This document shows, one piece after another, positions 1 to 9,500 of a stretch of 64,000 nucleotides of DNA. The translations under genes and the position numbers were made by a program. Positions within the stretch are counted from its first letter, which is position 1; each line of letters starts with the position of its first letter. The stretch spans positions 32,700-96,699 of the forward strand of contig NZ_RKLT01000011.1 in the NCBI RefSeq assembly GCF_019599505.1, written 5' to 3'. The notes below the pieces were generated by a model. It was not told the DNA's origin and did not search any database. It saw only the letters and a program-made list of their open reading frames with translations. Origin of the DNA: Haloarcula nitratireducens. Its GTDB lineage: Archaea > Halobacteriota > Halobacteria > Halobacteriales > Haloarculaceae.

Positions 1-318
1 TATCGGAACACCGAGACCGGTGCGCGAGCTGTCCTGCACCGAGCGCCGGATTCCTACCGGTACAAATGGCGTGGGGCAATCCTCGTCGACGGCTATCCGG
101 TGTGGTCACGGGGGTACGAGACGAAGGACGCGAAATCATTCCGTGACGAGCTCCGGAAGCGGCAGGCTCCGGACCTCAACTGCCCGGAGTGTCCGAACGA
201 CGACGTCCTCATCGGCGAGAAGGCGGCAGACGGGGCGAAAGTCCAGCGGTGGTACGACTGCCCCGACTGTGAGTACGAAGCTCCCTCACGCATCGTCTAC
301 GGCGCTGAGCGGGAGTGA
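1..318 (+). CDS. Partial zinc-ribbon protein, 5' end outside window
   Basis: The frame is open from base 1, so the gene begins before the window. An internal GTG at 100 is a poor start because the coding pattern continues upstream of it. The visible ~105 residues end with two CPxC knuckles (CPEC and CPDC, about 24 residues apart), which is typical of a small zinc ribbon. I do not recognise the family. It stops 1 bp before the next open frame and lies on the same strand as the PadR-like gene. Function unknown; nucleic-acid or protein binding through zinc is an inference. Confidence 0.5.
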   Translation, partial: YRNTETGARAVLHRAPDSYRYKWRGAILVDGYPVWSRGYETKDAKSFRDELRKRQAPDLNCPECPNDDVLIGEKAADGAKVQRWYDCPDCEYEAPSRIVYGAERE

Positions 319-510
319 GTGAGCGCTGGACGCTGTTTTTCGGCCGGGCACGAGGTAGTGGCCCGGGACGGCTGGGTTAGTCAACCTATGACCCTCGAAG
401 TACTTGACCGACACAGTGAGGCACTGTTCGAGTTCCTCTGGTGCCCCGTCTGCGGGCAGGAGGTGGCAACAGACATATGCGAGAGCGCTATGTGCCAGTT
501 AGATACAGAT

Positions 511-804
511 ATGTACGACTTGACTGGCTTTCAACGAGACCTCCTCTACGTAATCGCCGGTGGCGATGAGCCCCACGGGCTTGCTCTCAAAGAAGAACTC
601 GAAGAGTACTACGAGAGCGAGGTCAACCACGGCCGACTGTATCCAAATCTCGATACGCTCGTTGAGAAAGGACTCATCGAGAAAAGTGCGCAAGATCGGC
701 GAACAAACATCTACACGCTTACTCGCCGCGGCCGCCGTGAACTCGAGGACCGCCAAGAGTGGGAGCAGAAGTACCTCGAGTCTGCAGAGACCTCGTCTGC
801 ATAG
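511..804 (+). CDS. PadR-like winged-helix transcriptional regulator
   Basis: This 97-residue protein starts MYDLTGFQRDLLYVIAG and continues with LKEELEEYY, VNHGRLYPNLDTLVEKGLI and TNIYTLTRRGRREL. That is the classic PadR/winged-helix layout: recognition helix with the GRLYPNLDTL segment, then a wing ending YxLTxxGRREL. An ATG at 490 would add seven residues, and the open frame continues to 319 without family resemblance; 511 fits the usual haloarchaeal PadR N-terminus. A dimeric DNA-binding repressor is expected. Its targets cannot be seen from the sequence, and no partner gene is close. Confidence 0.8.
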   Translation: MYDLTGFQRDLLYVIAGGDEPHGLALKEELEEYYESEVNHGRLYPNLDTLVEKGLIEKSAQDRRTNIYTLTRRGRRELEDRQEWEQKYLESAETSSA

Positions 805-905
805 CGACTCTCAAGTACGAAGTCCGACCCCTGAACAGCCGTTCCCGATTCGTACAAAGGTGATGCCGTTTAGCGCTTCTCGGCAAGCTACTCGGAGACT
901 GGCCG

Positions 906-1058
906 CTATTCGGGTTTCACGACGTCTTCACAGGCTGGACACTCGGCCCAGATGCCTGTCGTCCCATCGTCTTGCTCGTACTCGACTAAGAGCCACGCTG
1001 GAGTAATATCCGCATCACAATTCGGGCATCGGCCAAGTATCGACGTATCACGAGTCAT
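906..1058 (-). CDS. 50-residue double-CxxC zinc protein
   Basis: Read on the minus strand from ATG at 1058 to TAG at 906. The protein has CPNC near residue 11, a central VEYEQDDGTTGIWAEC stretch, and CPAC near residue 40, so four cysteines can bind one zinc. This arrangement is common among haloarchaeal small zinc-finger proteins (I recall the type as DUF7837, not checked). It lies downstream of the minus-strand gene at 1173-1430 and could be co-transcribed with it. Role unknown; proteins of this kind are usually suspected regulators or adaptor subunits. Confidence 0.65.
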   Translation of the reverse strand: MTRDTSILGRCPNCDADITPAWLLVEYEQDDGTTGIWAECPACEDVVKPE

Positions 1059-1172
1059 GCACAGGGAAGTCCCTTAGAGATCGGTCGTTGCGCTATCTCG
1101 TGTTGTGGTGGCTGCCATAGTAAATGTTGGGTGGCCAATAATTCAAGCCGTGAGAACTGAGTCCCAGCTAGA

Positions 1173-1430
1173 TTAGAGATCGTCTGGGTCAAGTTCTTCC
1201 AATCGGTCCCGGCGCGTGTGGGTGCTTTCACCTTCTGGGACGCCGCCCGTAGCAGCGGTGCCCGCACAGAGCGAACAGTCGGGCCAGTGGTCGGGGAGTT
1301 TCTCTCGCGTTGTTTCCCGAATTTCTGTGGCCTGCTGCAGCGGCTGGCAGTCTGGGTCCGTGTGAATATGGATAGTTGTCCCGACGCCGACTGGTCCACG
1401 TTTCTTGATCCAGACTGTCTCACTCGACAT
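1173..1430 (-). CDS. Small Cys/His-rich hypothetical protein
   Basis: An 85-residue protein starting MSSETVWIKKRGPVGVGTTI, with HIHTDPDC near the middle and CSLCAG after it, so Cys/His residues could form a metal site. The open frame extends upstream to 1742, but the extra N-terminus is Arg/Ser-rich and lacks the acidic haloarchaeal composition, so ATG at 1430 is preferred. It is followed by the minus-strand zinc protein at 906-1058. A 12-bp inverted repeat (1571-1615) lies about 140 bp upstream. Function unknown. Confidence 0.6.
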   Translation of the reverse strand: MSSETVWIKKRGPVGVGTTIHIHTDPDCQPLQQATEIRETTREKLPDHWPDCSLCAGTAATGGVPEGESTHTRRDRLEELDPDDL

Positions 1431-1570
1431 TAATTCAGTGCTATGGCCGCCTAGTATATGAATTGGCTTACGTATTTTGGCCAGCAGCAGCTCCGGGTAT
1501 CTGAATGAATTGTTGCTGGAGTGCGTGCATCGATAGCGACGGACTCCTTTTCGCTGGGAGAGGGGCTCAT

Positions 1571-1615
1571 CGCTAACCAACAAATTCATCTTTTGCTGGC
1601 TAGTGTTGGTTAGCG
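1571..1615. repeat. 12-bp perfect inverted repeat, CTAACCAACA type
   Basis: CGCTAACCAACA at 1571-1582 pairs with TGTTGGTTAGCG at 1604-1615 across a 21-nt spacer. The same 10-bp arms with a 22-nt spacer recur at 58029-58070. The half-site CCAACA/TGTTGG also forms the palindromes before the toxin-antitoxin pair at 53742-53793. It could be a protein-binding site; it is not explained by a gene. Confidence 0.6.
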
Positions 1616-1653
1616 CTAGACTCGTATCACTGGTCAGTTGATGTGGTCTACAT

Positions 1654-1911
1654 CTAGTAGAGGGAAGATGGAGCCTCCTCATAGGCCGGTGCTTCACATC
1701 GTGGCGAAGTGCGCAGCCGAACGAGAAGTCTCTGAATCTCACGACTGCGAGAACTCTCCAGTCGGTCCGAAATAAAGTATTGGTATTCAGATAGTTCGAC
1801 GCCGAGAAGGTCGGCGAGATAGGGATGAGAATTCTCTACGAGCGTGCTGACAACAGCTCCAAGATTAAGGGTGTGAGACTGATTTTCGCTGCACGATGTA
1901 TCTCGGTTTCA
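1654..1911 (-). pseudogene. Possible decayed coding remnant
   Basis: On the minus strand this stretch stays open for about 85 codons with haloarchaeal-like composition (SHTLNLGAVV, PYLADLLGVELSEYQYFI). It has no start codon after the upstream TGA and the upstream sequence does not continue it. It looks like the C-terminal end of a lost gene. Family not recognised; a chance open frame is possible. Confidence 0.3.
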
Positions 1912-2568
1912 CGGTGATGGGCGGCATCGTTCTAGGACCAAGCGAAGCGCGACACCCGTGGGTCTGCCAGCCAGCCGAGGCAGGGGGTGGTCCACAGTAC
2001 CGGCGCTAGCGGGAGTGGTTAATCTGTCGAGGTGCTTCCCGGTTAGGCGCATCGGTGTGCGGTGGCTTCATCTCTGATCTGTGAGAGGTTCAGTAGTCAC
2101 CGGAATACAAATCGATGACGGGGGGAGATCTGTGTGACGACCGCCCTCAACAAAACACTCCTAATCTCGATATGTTTGTTCGAATACTATCGCGACTATC
2201 CGCCGAATTCGTGGGGCAAGATAAACGGTCATGCTACTTGTGACTTATCCGGCCGCCGTCGGGCGATTAGGGCAAGTCACAGGCAACATTTTCTTGTATA
2301 GATGTAACTACCAGCGGCGTCGTCTTGCGATTTCAATCAAATAACCATCCGAAGAAACGATTTTACTGAGAATGTTACCAATTGAGAGCCAACTGCCTCA
2401 GTGTGAGGAACGGACACTGGTCACTGGAGACCGAGGCCATTACTGATACACACAGAATAGTAAGCTAGCTAGAATGGTAGAACCACAAATTACGAACCGG
2501 ACAGCGAGACAAAGCTGGCTACAAAATTGGAGTGCAACAAAACGCAACCGACCAAAGAACGGTGGGCG
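1912..2568. other. Gene-poor stretch at the 3' end of the transfer operon
   Basis: No convincing open frame on either strand. The one structure seen is an inverted repeat TGTGACTT (2239-2246) / AAGTCACA (2274-2281) with a 27-nt spacer. Because the neighbouring operon encodes a relaxase, an oriT could lie here, but nothing proves it. Confidence 0.4.
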
Positions 2569-5091
2569 CTACATGAAGTCAGCCGCGTCGAAATCGTCGT
2601 CCGAAGCCTCGGACTCAGAGCTAGATTCAGCCGCAGATGAAGTCCCTGAATCAGGCTCTGCGGACTGGTTGTCACCATCACTCTTCGAGTCTATTTCCTC
2701 GGTCTCACCGCCGGCTACAGACGGGGTCGCTGCACCAGTTGCTGATGTATCCGCAGACTGATGTTTTTCGCTCCCATCGCTTTCAGCTGGCGAGGGAGTC
2801 TCATCTGTCTCAGCCGGTCGTGGCGACTCCGGGTGTGCTTCGAAGCGAGTCTCGGAGTCATCCGTTTCGCCACCCGCCGGCGTGCTAGCAGCCGAGTCAC
2901 TTTCCACCGCAGCAGATCGATAGGTCTCGCGGAACGAGTTGCTCAGTTGGAGCACCATCGTTCGTTGCTCGACTGCGTCAAGCGTCTCGGTTGGTGTCAG
3001 CCCAGTTTCCGCATAAAGTTCGACGAGCATTTCGCGAATCTCAAGAGTTGTCCCTTCTCCTTCGGGCAAGTCGAGCACACGCCGGTCCAGCATCTCACAG
3101 AGGTCTGAGAGCGCGTCGATGTTCTGTCCTCGCGTAACTGGGGCACTCTCAACATCCAGACGAGAGAGGGCGTCTTGCCAGCGGCGGTCGCTATACGTAA
3201 TCGATGGTGTCTCCTCAACGTTGGCAGCCCAGACATCTGGATCAGCGTCAGTTGCGGCCGGTTGAGTATCCACACTTTCCGTGGAACCCCCCGTGTGCTC
3301 GATGAACTGTCTGAGCATGGTCAGCCAGCTATCCGTCTCGATGACATCTCCGTCGGGGTCTTCTTGCCGTGGCGTCTCGGGAGATTCAGCACCTCGTTCG
3401 GGTAGGCCAGAGCGAACCTCGTGCAGTTCGTGTGTCTGTCCGTACCACCAGTTTGTTCGCGTGACGGTCACACATTCACCAGGTTCGAAGTCACGTAACT
3501 GTCCCGGCGTGATGGGCGCTTTCTCAGTCTCTCGAAAGCTCTCACGGGATTGCGAACGCTGCGTTTTCGACCCGGTACTTCGAGACATCGAGTGGGTTTC
3601 TGTCCGATCCAGCACTCGCCGCTCGCCAATCTCGTTGCGAATGAACTCCGTTGACTGTGTATCACCCGGACCGAAATACAGGCCCTGCGGACAGTTGCCT
3701 AAGATTCCGGAGATGTCGCTGTAGGTGTCCGAGAGTTGGCCGATGGTCTGGACACCGACCAGCGCCCGTGCTTTCTCTTTCCGGCCCCGCGCCGTGAGAT
3801 TCGTGATCTGGTTGAGCGGCGGAAGTTGGTCGATTTCGTCGAGAACATGGACCGTCGGATTCGGTGATTCCATCGCGAAGCGAATCGACCAGTCCAACAG
3901 CAACTGGAACATTGGGCCGAGGGTCGCCATCCGAGACGGCATCGAATCAACAATCAATACCCGACCGTCCGGGTTCCGGATATACTCTCGCAGCGAGAAC
4001 GAGCCATGCTCAGCGAAGTCCTCGACGAAAACCGGGCGTGTGTACTCGATGAGCGTCTGGTAGACGTTCTGTGCGGCTTTTCCCTGGTCGGTATCTATGT
4101 GCCCGGCTTCGAGTTGGTCATAGCTGTCGAGTGCTTCGTAGATTCCAACCCGCCCCTCTTCGAGCAACGAGACGATGTCCAGATGCGAGAGATTCTCCCG
4201 ACGATTGTTGCGCTGGGCTTCCAGATGCAGGTAGCGCAGCATATCCTCGAACACCTGCTTGGCTGGCGTGTGGAACGGATTGTGTCCCGATGGATTGCCG
4301 AAAATCGCTGCCGCAATTTCCCGAAAATCCTGTGTCGAGTCGGCGTCTTGGAAGAGGTTCCAGGTGACATCACCATCCAACCCCACGCGCTTGACGTCGA
4401 AGCCAAGATCCGCGTAGAACTGCTGGAACTCTTCGCCAGCGTCGTGAGCGATGATCGCTGTGTCCCGATTGTAGGGAAGCTGGTAAGCCAGCAGTTGCAT
4501 CGCTGAGGATTTTCCACTCCCTGTCTCACCGAGGACGGCAGTCGAAACGTCCTGTTTGAGCGTCGGCGATGAAGATGCATCGTCGTGTTTGGACTCGACA
4601 CTCTCGTACGGGACAGCCAATTCGTCATCATCACAATCCCACGGGTTCCGCGTCAGCAACCGAGGCGAGGTACGGCGGCCGACATCGATGACGCCAATCA
4701 ACACCACCGAGATGGCATAGATTCCGATGCCCACCTCGTAGGAAACGACGAGCGGGGCAACACCCGGAATCTGCACGCCGGCGAACAATCCGATGACCGA
4801 AGCCGCTGCAACGATGTGGGCGAAGGGGAATATCAGAGCCACCAGCCAGCTGCCGCTGAGCAGCACCTCAGCGAAGAGCAGCCCCGTTACGATGGCGAAC
4901 CCACAGTAGATGTATCGCCACGCCCAGAAGCGTCTGTGGAGCGCTTTGTCGCTATCTACCCACATCGGCGGGACCAACAGCATGAACACACTCCAGAGAA
5001 TCATCGCCGGTTCGTCGTATTTCAGACTCGACGGCAACTCGGTGGGCTTCTGTCCCGGCGGTGTCGTCGAGGACTGGGAGTCCTGAGGCAT
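2569..5091 (-). CDS. VirD4/TraG-like conjugative coupling ATPase
   Basis: An 840-residue type IV coupling protein: the ATPase that would recruit the relaxase-DNA complex and feed it to the mating channel. The N-terminus has several membrane helices (about residues 28-45, 58-105, 110-137). A RecA-like domain follows with Walker A GETGSGKS at about 188-195 and Walker B VHVLDEID at about 414-421, followed by a VGVQTIGQL segment typical of the TraG/VirD4/FtsK superfamily. The tail after about residue 570 is acidic and Ser/Thr/Glu-rich, probably the substrate-docking region. It is the last gene of the transfer operon, and its start overlaps the relaxase stop by one base (TAATG). Confidence 0.85.
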   Translation of the reverse strand: MPQDSQSSTTPPGQKPTELPSSLKYDEPAMILWSVFMLLVPPMWVDSDKALHRRFWAWRYIYCGFAIVTGLLFAEVLLSGSWLVALIFPFAHIVAAASVIGLFAGVQIPGVAPLVVSYEVGIGIYAISVVLIGVIDVGRRTSPRLLTRNPWDCDDDELAVPYESVESKHDDASSSPTLKQDVSTAVLGETGSGKSSAMQLLAYQLPYNRDTAIIAHDAGEEFQQFYADLGFDVKRVGLDGDVTWNLFQDADSTQDFREIAAAIFGNPSGHNPFHTPAKQVFEDMLRYLHLEAQRNNRRENLSHLDIVSLLEEGRVGIYEALDSYDQLEAGHIDTDQGKAAQNVYQTLIEYTRPVFVEDFAEHGSFSLREYIRNPDGRVLIVDSMPSRMATLGPMFQLLLDWSIRFAMESPNPTVHVLDEIDQLPPLNQITNLTARGRKEKARALVGVQTIGQLSDTYSDISGILGNCPQGLYFGPGDTQSTEFIRNEIGERRVLDRTETHSMSRSTGSKTQRSQSRESFRETEKAPITPGQLRDFEPGECVTVTRTNWWYGQTHELHEVRSGLPERGAESPETPRQEDPDGDVIETDSWLTMLRQFIEHTGGSTESVDTQPAATDADPDVWAANVEETPSITYSDRRWQDALSRLDVESAPVTRGQNIDALSDLCEMLDRRVLDLPEGEGTTLEIREMLVELYAETGLTPTETLDAVEQRTMVLQLSNSFRETYRSAAVESDSAASTPAGGETDDSETRFEAHPESPRPAETDETPSPAESDGSEKHQSADTSATGAATPSVAGGETEEIDSKSDGDNQSAEPDSGTSSAAESSSESEASDDDFDAADFM

Positions 5092-5681
5092 TACCGACCG
5101 CCACCGAAGTCGAAGTCACGCTCCCGAGTGGTTTCTGGGTCTCTGTCAGGGTCCGGCGTAGTAGACTCCGCTGCTTTGTGCGTCTGCGCTTGGTCACGCG
5201 TTGCATCGTCGGGAAGGGGTGCCGAGTCCCGTTCTGGTGTCCGCCCTTTGAGTCGCTCCGGTTCACGGAATACCTCTTTGGCACGACCTCGGAGCCGCTC
5301 TAACTCCTCGGCATCCATCCGTAATTCCGATTCGTTCCCGGTTGCAGCAACATGTGAATGCACGATATCGCTGTCATCATGCACGGCGTAGACATAGTCG
5401 GTCGTCGGTTGTCCCCCGAACTCGTTTTCCAACAGTTCACGGGTGTTGGAGCTGACTTCATCTGGCGTGAACTCGGCACTGGGATCCGGAGAGACAATGA
5501 GGTGGCGCTGGAAGTTGAACCAGCTGCTTCGCTCAAGGAACTGCTCGATACGTTGTTTGTCGGCCTCCCGCCCGAGTCGATCCCGCAGTGGCACTTTTTC
5601 TTGGTCTGTCTCTCGGTCTCGGCGAATATATTTCAGGAGCTTGCCCGCACCACTCCGCTGGAAGTCCGTTTTCAGGATCAT
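5091..5681 (-). CDS. HUH-type relaxase (mobilization nuclease)
   Basis: A 196-residue protein with the relaxase three-histidine motif: YVYAVHDDSDIVHSHVAATG gives His101, His108 and His110, matching the metal-binding motif III of MobA/VirD2-type nucleases. A Tyr in LLKYIRR near residue 18 is the candidate catalytic tyrosine, and SSWFNFQRHLIVSPD resembles the preceding strand. Relaxases nick at oriT and pilot the strand into the recipient. The protein is short and has only this domain, with an Arg-rich acidic tail. The stop of the upstream RHH-like gene overlaps this start (ATGA at 5678-5681), so they are translationally coupled. Position between accessory protein and VirD4 supports the role. 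Activity is an inference. Confidence 0.7.
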   Translation of the reverse strand: MILKTDFQRSGAGKLLKYIRRDRETDQEKVPLRDRLGREADKQRIEQFLERSSWFNFQRHLIVSPDPSAEFTPDEVSSNTRELLENEFGGQPTTDYVYAVHDDSDIVHSHVAATGNESELRMDAEELERLRGRAKEVFREPERLKGRTPERDSAPLPDDATRDQAQTHKAAESTTPDPDRDPETTRERDFDFGGGR

Positions 5682-6139
5682 GAATCCGAGGCCAGCAGCG
5701 GATCAAGGGGCGACAGCTGTTCCTCATCATCAGTCTGGGCGATGGCGCTCGCGTCCGCCGCAGCATCGTTCATCTGCAGCGCCGCGCGTTTGATGGCTGC
5801 TTCACGTTCGGCTGGGCTGTAGTCTTCCTTGAGCAGTTCCCACAGCGCAATGACGTACATCGTCTCCAGTGATTGAATGTGTTCGAGATCCGGCGTCGCC
5901 TCAACTTGCAACTCCTCAATCGAGGTGGAGATATCGTCGGCGGCGTTGTCGATGGTCGCTATAATATCCTCGTCAGCGGAATGGCGAGCGAGGCGACCGC
6001 GCAGCTCCATCCCGTGGTGCTTTTTCAACACCATTTCGCAGTATTTCGATTTCGAGAGATCGGCCCGGTCGGCACGCTGTTCGACTTTCTCGTTGACATC
6101 TTCGGTCGTATAGATCTGAAGGCGAGCTTGCTCTGGCAT
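5678..6139 (-). CDS. RHH-like relaxosome accessory protein (MobC type), copy 2
   Basis: A 153-residue protein beginning MPEQARLQIYTTEDVNEKVEQRADRA, a short beta strand then two helices, as in ribbon-helix-helix DNA-binding domains and MobC-type relaxosome proteins. It is related to the next gene upstream: both have an ADR...S.YC segment after the ribbon and an ALWxLL motif near the C-terminal half (IALWELL here, VALWNLL there). It overlaps the relaxase by 4 bp and touches its upstream neighbour at 6139. Most likely it binds near oriT and loads the relaxase. Helix boundaries are estimated by eye. Confidence 0.6.
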   Translation of the reverse strand: MPEQARLQIYTTEDVNEKVEQRADRADLSKSKYCEMVLKKHHGMELRGRLARHSADEDIIATIDNAADDISTSIEELQVEATPDLEHIQSLETMYVIALWELLKEDYSPAEREAAIKRAALQMNDAAADASAIAQTDDEEQLSPLDPLLASDS

Positions 6140-6516
6140 TATGCATCCTCCTCCTGTTGTCGCAGTTTCTCTACACCCGTTTCGAGTCGGGTCGATGCTT
6201 CCTCCAAGGCATCGGCCTGTGCATCGCTGGGCCGCTCCGTTCCAAGCAAGTTCCAGAGCGCCACTCCATGGAGTTCGCTGTCGTCAGTCGATGGCGAGAG
6301 TGCGCTCGCTATCTCGTCCTGGAGAGCCTGCTGCATCTCATCGAGCTGTCGTTCCAGTGCCGTTTCGGCCACTCGTTCGGAGCGGATATCCCGCGCGACC
6401 TGCGTATCGAGCGCGGCCACACAGTACTCGGAAACAGTCATTCCCTGTCTATCGGCCATCCGCTCGATCATCTCCTTCTGGGCTTCCGGCGGATAGAACG
6501 CGATACGCTCACTCAT
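6139..6516 (-). CDS. RHH-like relaxosome accessory protein, copy 1
   Basis: A 125-residue paralogue of the following gene: MSERIAFYPPEAQKEMIERM gives a ribbon plus helix, then TVSEYCVAALDTQ and the shared VALWNLL motif. ATG at 6516 is preferred; another in-frame ATG lies three codons upstream at 6525. Both starts lie inside the 3' end of the VirB4 gene (stop at 6509), so translation is coupled. Two adjacent related DNA-binding proteins before a relaxase suggest a heteromeric relaxosome, or recognition of different half-sites at oriT. Confidence 0.55.
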   Translation of the reverse strand: MSERIAFYPPEAQKEMIERMADRQGMTVSEYCVAALDTQVARDIRSERVAETALERQLDEMQQALQDEIASALSPSTDDSELHGVALWNLLGTERPSDAQADALEEASTRLETGVEKLRQQEEDA

Positions 6517-9500
6517 GCGATCCACCTCCGTTCTCGTGGGGCGCTCCGTCTGTTCCGGTAAACGGGCTGTCTGTCTGGCGCTGCACGTGGAGTTGTGACT
6601 CAGTATCGGTCATTGAATCTGGAAGAGTTCCGTCGTCGGTTGGCGAACGCTGTTCCTGTGTCTCTTCGGTCTCGTCGGCAGTCGCCTGATCAAACGCGAC
6701 CGACATCGCTTTGACCAGTTCCTCCTCGGAGAGTCCCGAAAGGACGTTCTCGGCTTGGTCGACCGTTAGCCCATGGTGGGCCAGTACGCCTTTCATCGCC
6801 TCGGTGCTGAGGAAGTCTTCGAACGCTTCGATTCGCTCTGGCTGCTCCTCGATGAGGATGTCTACTGGGTCTTTCTCGTGGGTATCGAGATCGATGACCC
6901 GTTTCTCTTCCCACGACGTCCGGACCTGCACCGGATAGTCGCCGTGCTCGTCAATTCGAACCAGCGCTTCGCTGTAGCCCTGGTCAGTCCCGACCGACTC
7001 CTTGCCCGCTTCTGCGTTGTTCACAAAGTGTTGCTGCTCGCTGGTCATCCCGGCCCGCTTGGCGGTCTCACCGTCTAGTTCTGGCTCACGGTGATGGACC
7101 ATGATCGGACACATCCCCGCAATTTCCTCAGCGGCATCACCATCGTAGAACTCCTGGAGCGTCTGTGAGAGCATCACCAGCCGAATTCCGGCGTGGCGCT
7201 GATGGCGGGCGATCTGATTCAGGAAGGCGAGGTTCGCGTCGTCGGCGAAGAGATAGTGCGCCTCATCGATGATCACCTCCACCTTCGTCTCCATGTTCTT
7301 GGCCTGCTGATACAGCGTCGAGAGCAGCAACTGCATGATGAACGACTGCTTGCCCAGTCCATCACCCGAGCCCTCGACCTGCTGAAGATCGAGATAAACG
7401 GCCTTGCTATCGTTATCGATGAGATTCAGATTCGACTCTTCGGCGAGGTTGCCGTAGGTGCTGCCCCGGCGGAACGGTTGCAGTGCCACCGAGAGTTCAT
7501 CGGCGTACTCCCGAATCGTCGTCTTGGCACTCTCCGTTTCAGCGCCGGGGAACATCCCCGGCTCTGCTTGAATCTCGTCGATGAGGTCCAGCAGGTCTTG
7601 CATCGTCGGCGAGTTTGCCGGCGTGTGCGTTGACGGATCATCGGGGTCGATGGCCGACCGCTCGAAGATGGTCTGAATCAGGAACGTGATCAGGCCGCTG
7701 TGCATTTCGAGGGCGATATCCCGTGAGGTCAGGAAATTCATGATGACCCCGTACACTTCGTCCATTTTTGCCAGGACCGGCTCCATGTCCGGCGACGCAT
7801 CAAGGACGTGCTGGGGCGTCGGATGCATCTCACATGGGTTCAGCGGCGTCTCCCCGCTGACTGTGATGCGTTTGGCATCCAGCAGTTCGGCGCTGCCGCG
7901 CATATCTCCGACTGGGTCGATGAAGACCTGCTTGACGTCTGACCGCTTCTTCATCATCCGCAAGCCCCGAGCCTGTGTTCCGTGGGTCTTCCCGCCGCCC
8001 GGCATTCCAGTCACTAGCTCCGAGTGACCAGTCTCCAACTCCCACGGGTCGATCAGCACCGTCGAATCGTTGTGATCGTGCGTGCCGTAGCGAATTCCGT
8101 CAGCCATCCGGAGGTAATTTGAAGAGAAGGGGAACAGTGCCCCGAGGGCTTCGCCGGTCATCGACGACAGTCGGTCATGACCGAGTTCGTTTCCGCCCAG
8201 TGGGGACACTGTAACCAGTCCCTGTTCCTGGCGGCGGGTCGCCCGCTTGATCGAACAGTTCGCTGGCGAGTCCCGCATCAGCGTTTCCAGATGGTTGGTC
8301 TGTTCGCGCAACTCCTCTTTGCCGTCGGCGGTCACGCGAATGAACACGCCAGCTCTGTAGAGCGAGGCATGATTCCGCCGGACGGCTTGCCGGATGTACT
8401 TCGCTCGTTCGATGTCCTGCTGGAGGTCCTCCGTGTCTAGTTCGCCAACGTCCTCTTGGAGTACGCGTAGCGAGGAGACCCACTCGGAAATAGCCGAGAC
8501 CGCGTCTTGTGCGTCGTACGGATCGATATGGATCGAGACATCGGCTTTCAGCTCTGTATCCAGCAAGAGTCGTTCGAGCATCCCGCTGGTCGGGTGCTCC
8601 GGGAACGTTTCGACCCAGAACGTTCGAGCGTACGTCTCGCTCTCGATGACCGTGTAGTCTTCTTCCCAGTCAATCGCGGAGGGCGCTATCCACGACCGTT
8701 GTTCTTTACCCGGGCGGCTGAACGCCGACGGCACTTCCCCGACGTCGTCGTCATCGAAGTTGGGCACCTCACCCCCTTCGAGGTCCTCAATGTCGAGGTC
8801 CAGTGCGTCGGCCTCTTGCGACCGAGAGTAGTGGACCGGTGAGAGGCCCGTGGTTTCGTCGAGGTTGCCGAAGGACTGTGATTCACAGGCCCAGTATTCC
8901 TTCGTGAGCGTCGCCAGTTGCAGTGGCGAGACGGGGTCTCCACTACAGCGATAGAGGCTGTTGACCGCCCGAGCGGTCGTGCCGACTCTGTCTTTCAGTT
9001 TCTTCGCCTTGTACGTGTCCCGCTCACTTTCAGTGAGGCCATCCGAAGAAATCATCTCGGCGACACGGCCGACGACCGGTAGCGACTCTAGGGACCCGAG
9101 CAGTGAGGCGGACTCGCGGTCGATGTCGTCAATATCGGCGTCGGTGACCGAGACAATGATGTAGTATTCCCGCTCCATCTCGGTCCCGTCGACGGGCTCA
9201 CTGTCGCCGTCCGTGTGGCGGTTGAGCCACTCCATCAACAGGCCTCGAAGCATTGGCAATCGCTGTGTGTCAGCGTCGTCGAGGCGCTCTTGGTGGGCCG
9301 TGACGTGTGCTTCGCGGTCAATCTCGCGCGTAGTGACGTACAGGTTCGTCTTGCCCTCTAGGGAGTTCGCTAAGTCGGTGAGTGAGCGAACAGCCTTCTC
9401 CCATTGGCCGTCATCTTTGAGCGCCATGTTGGCGGGCGTGACCTGCACAGCACCACAATGCGCTCCGTCGATCCGTTTGACACCGTGGGGGAGGACGCGG

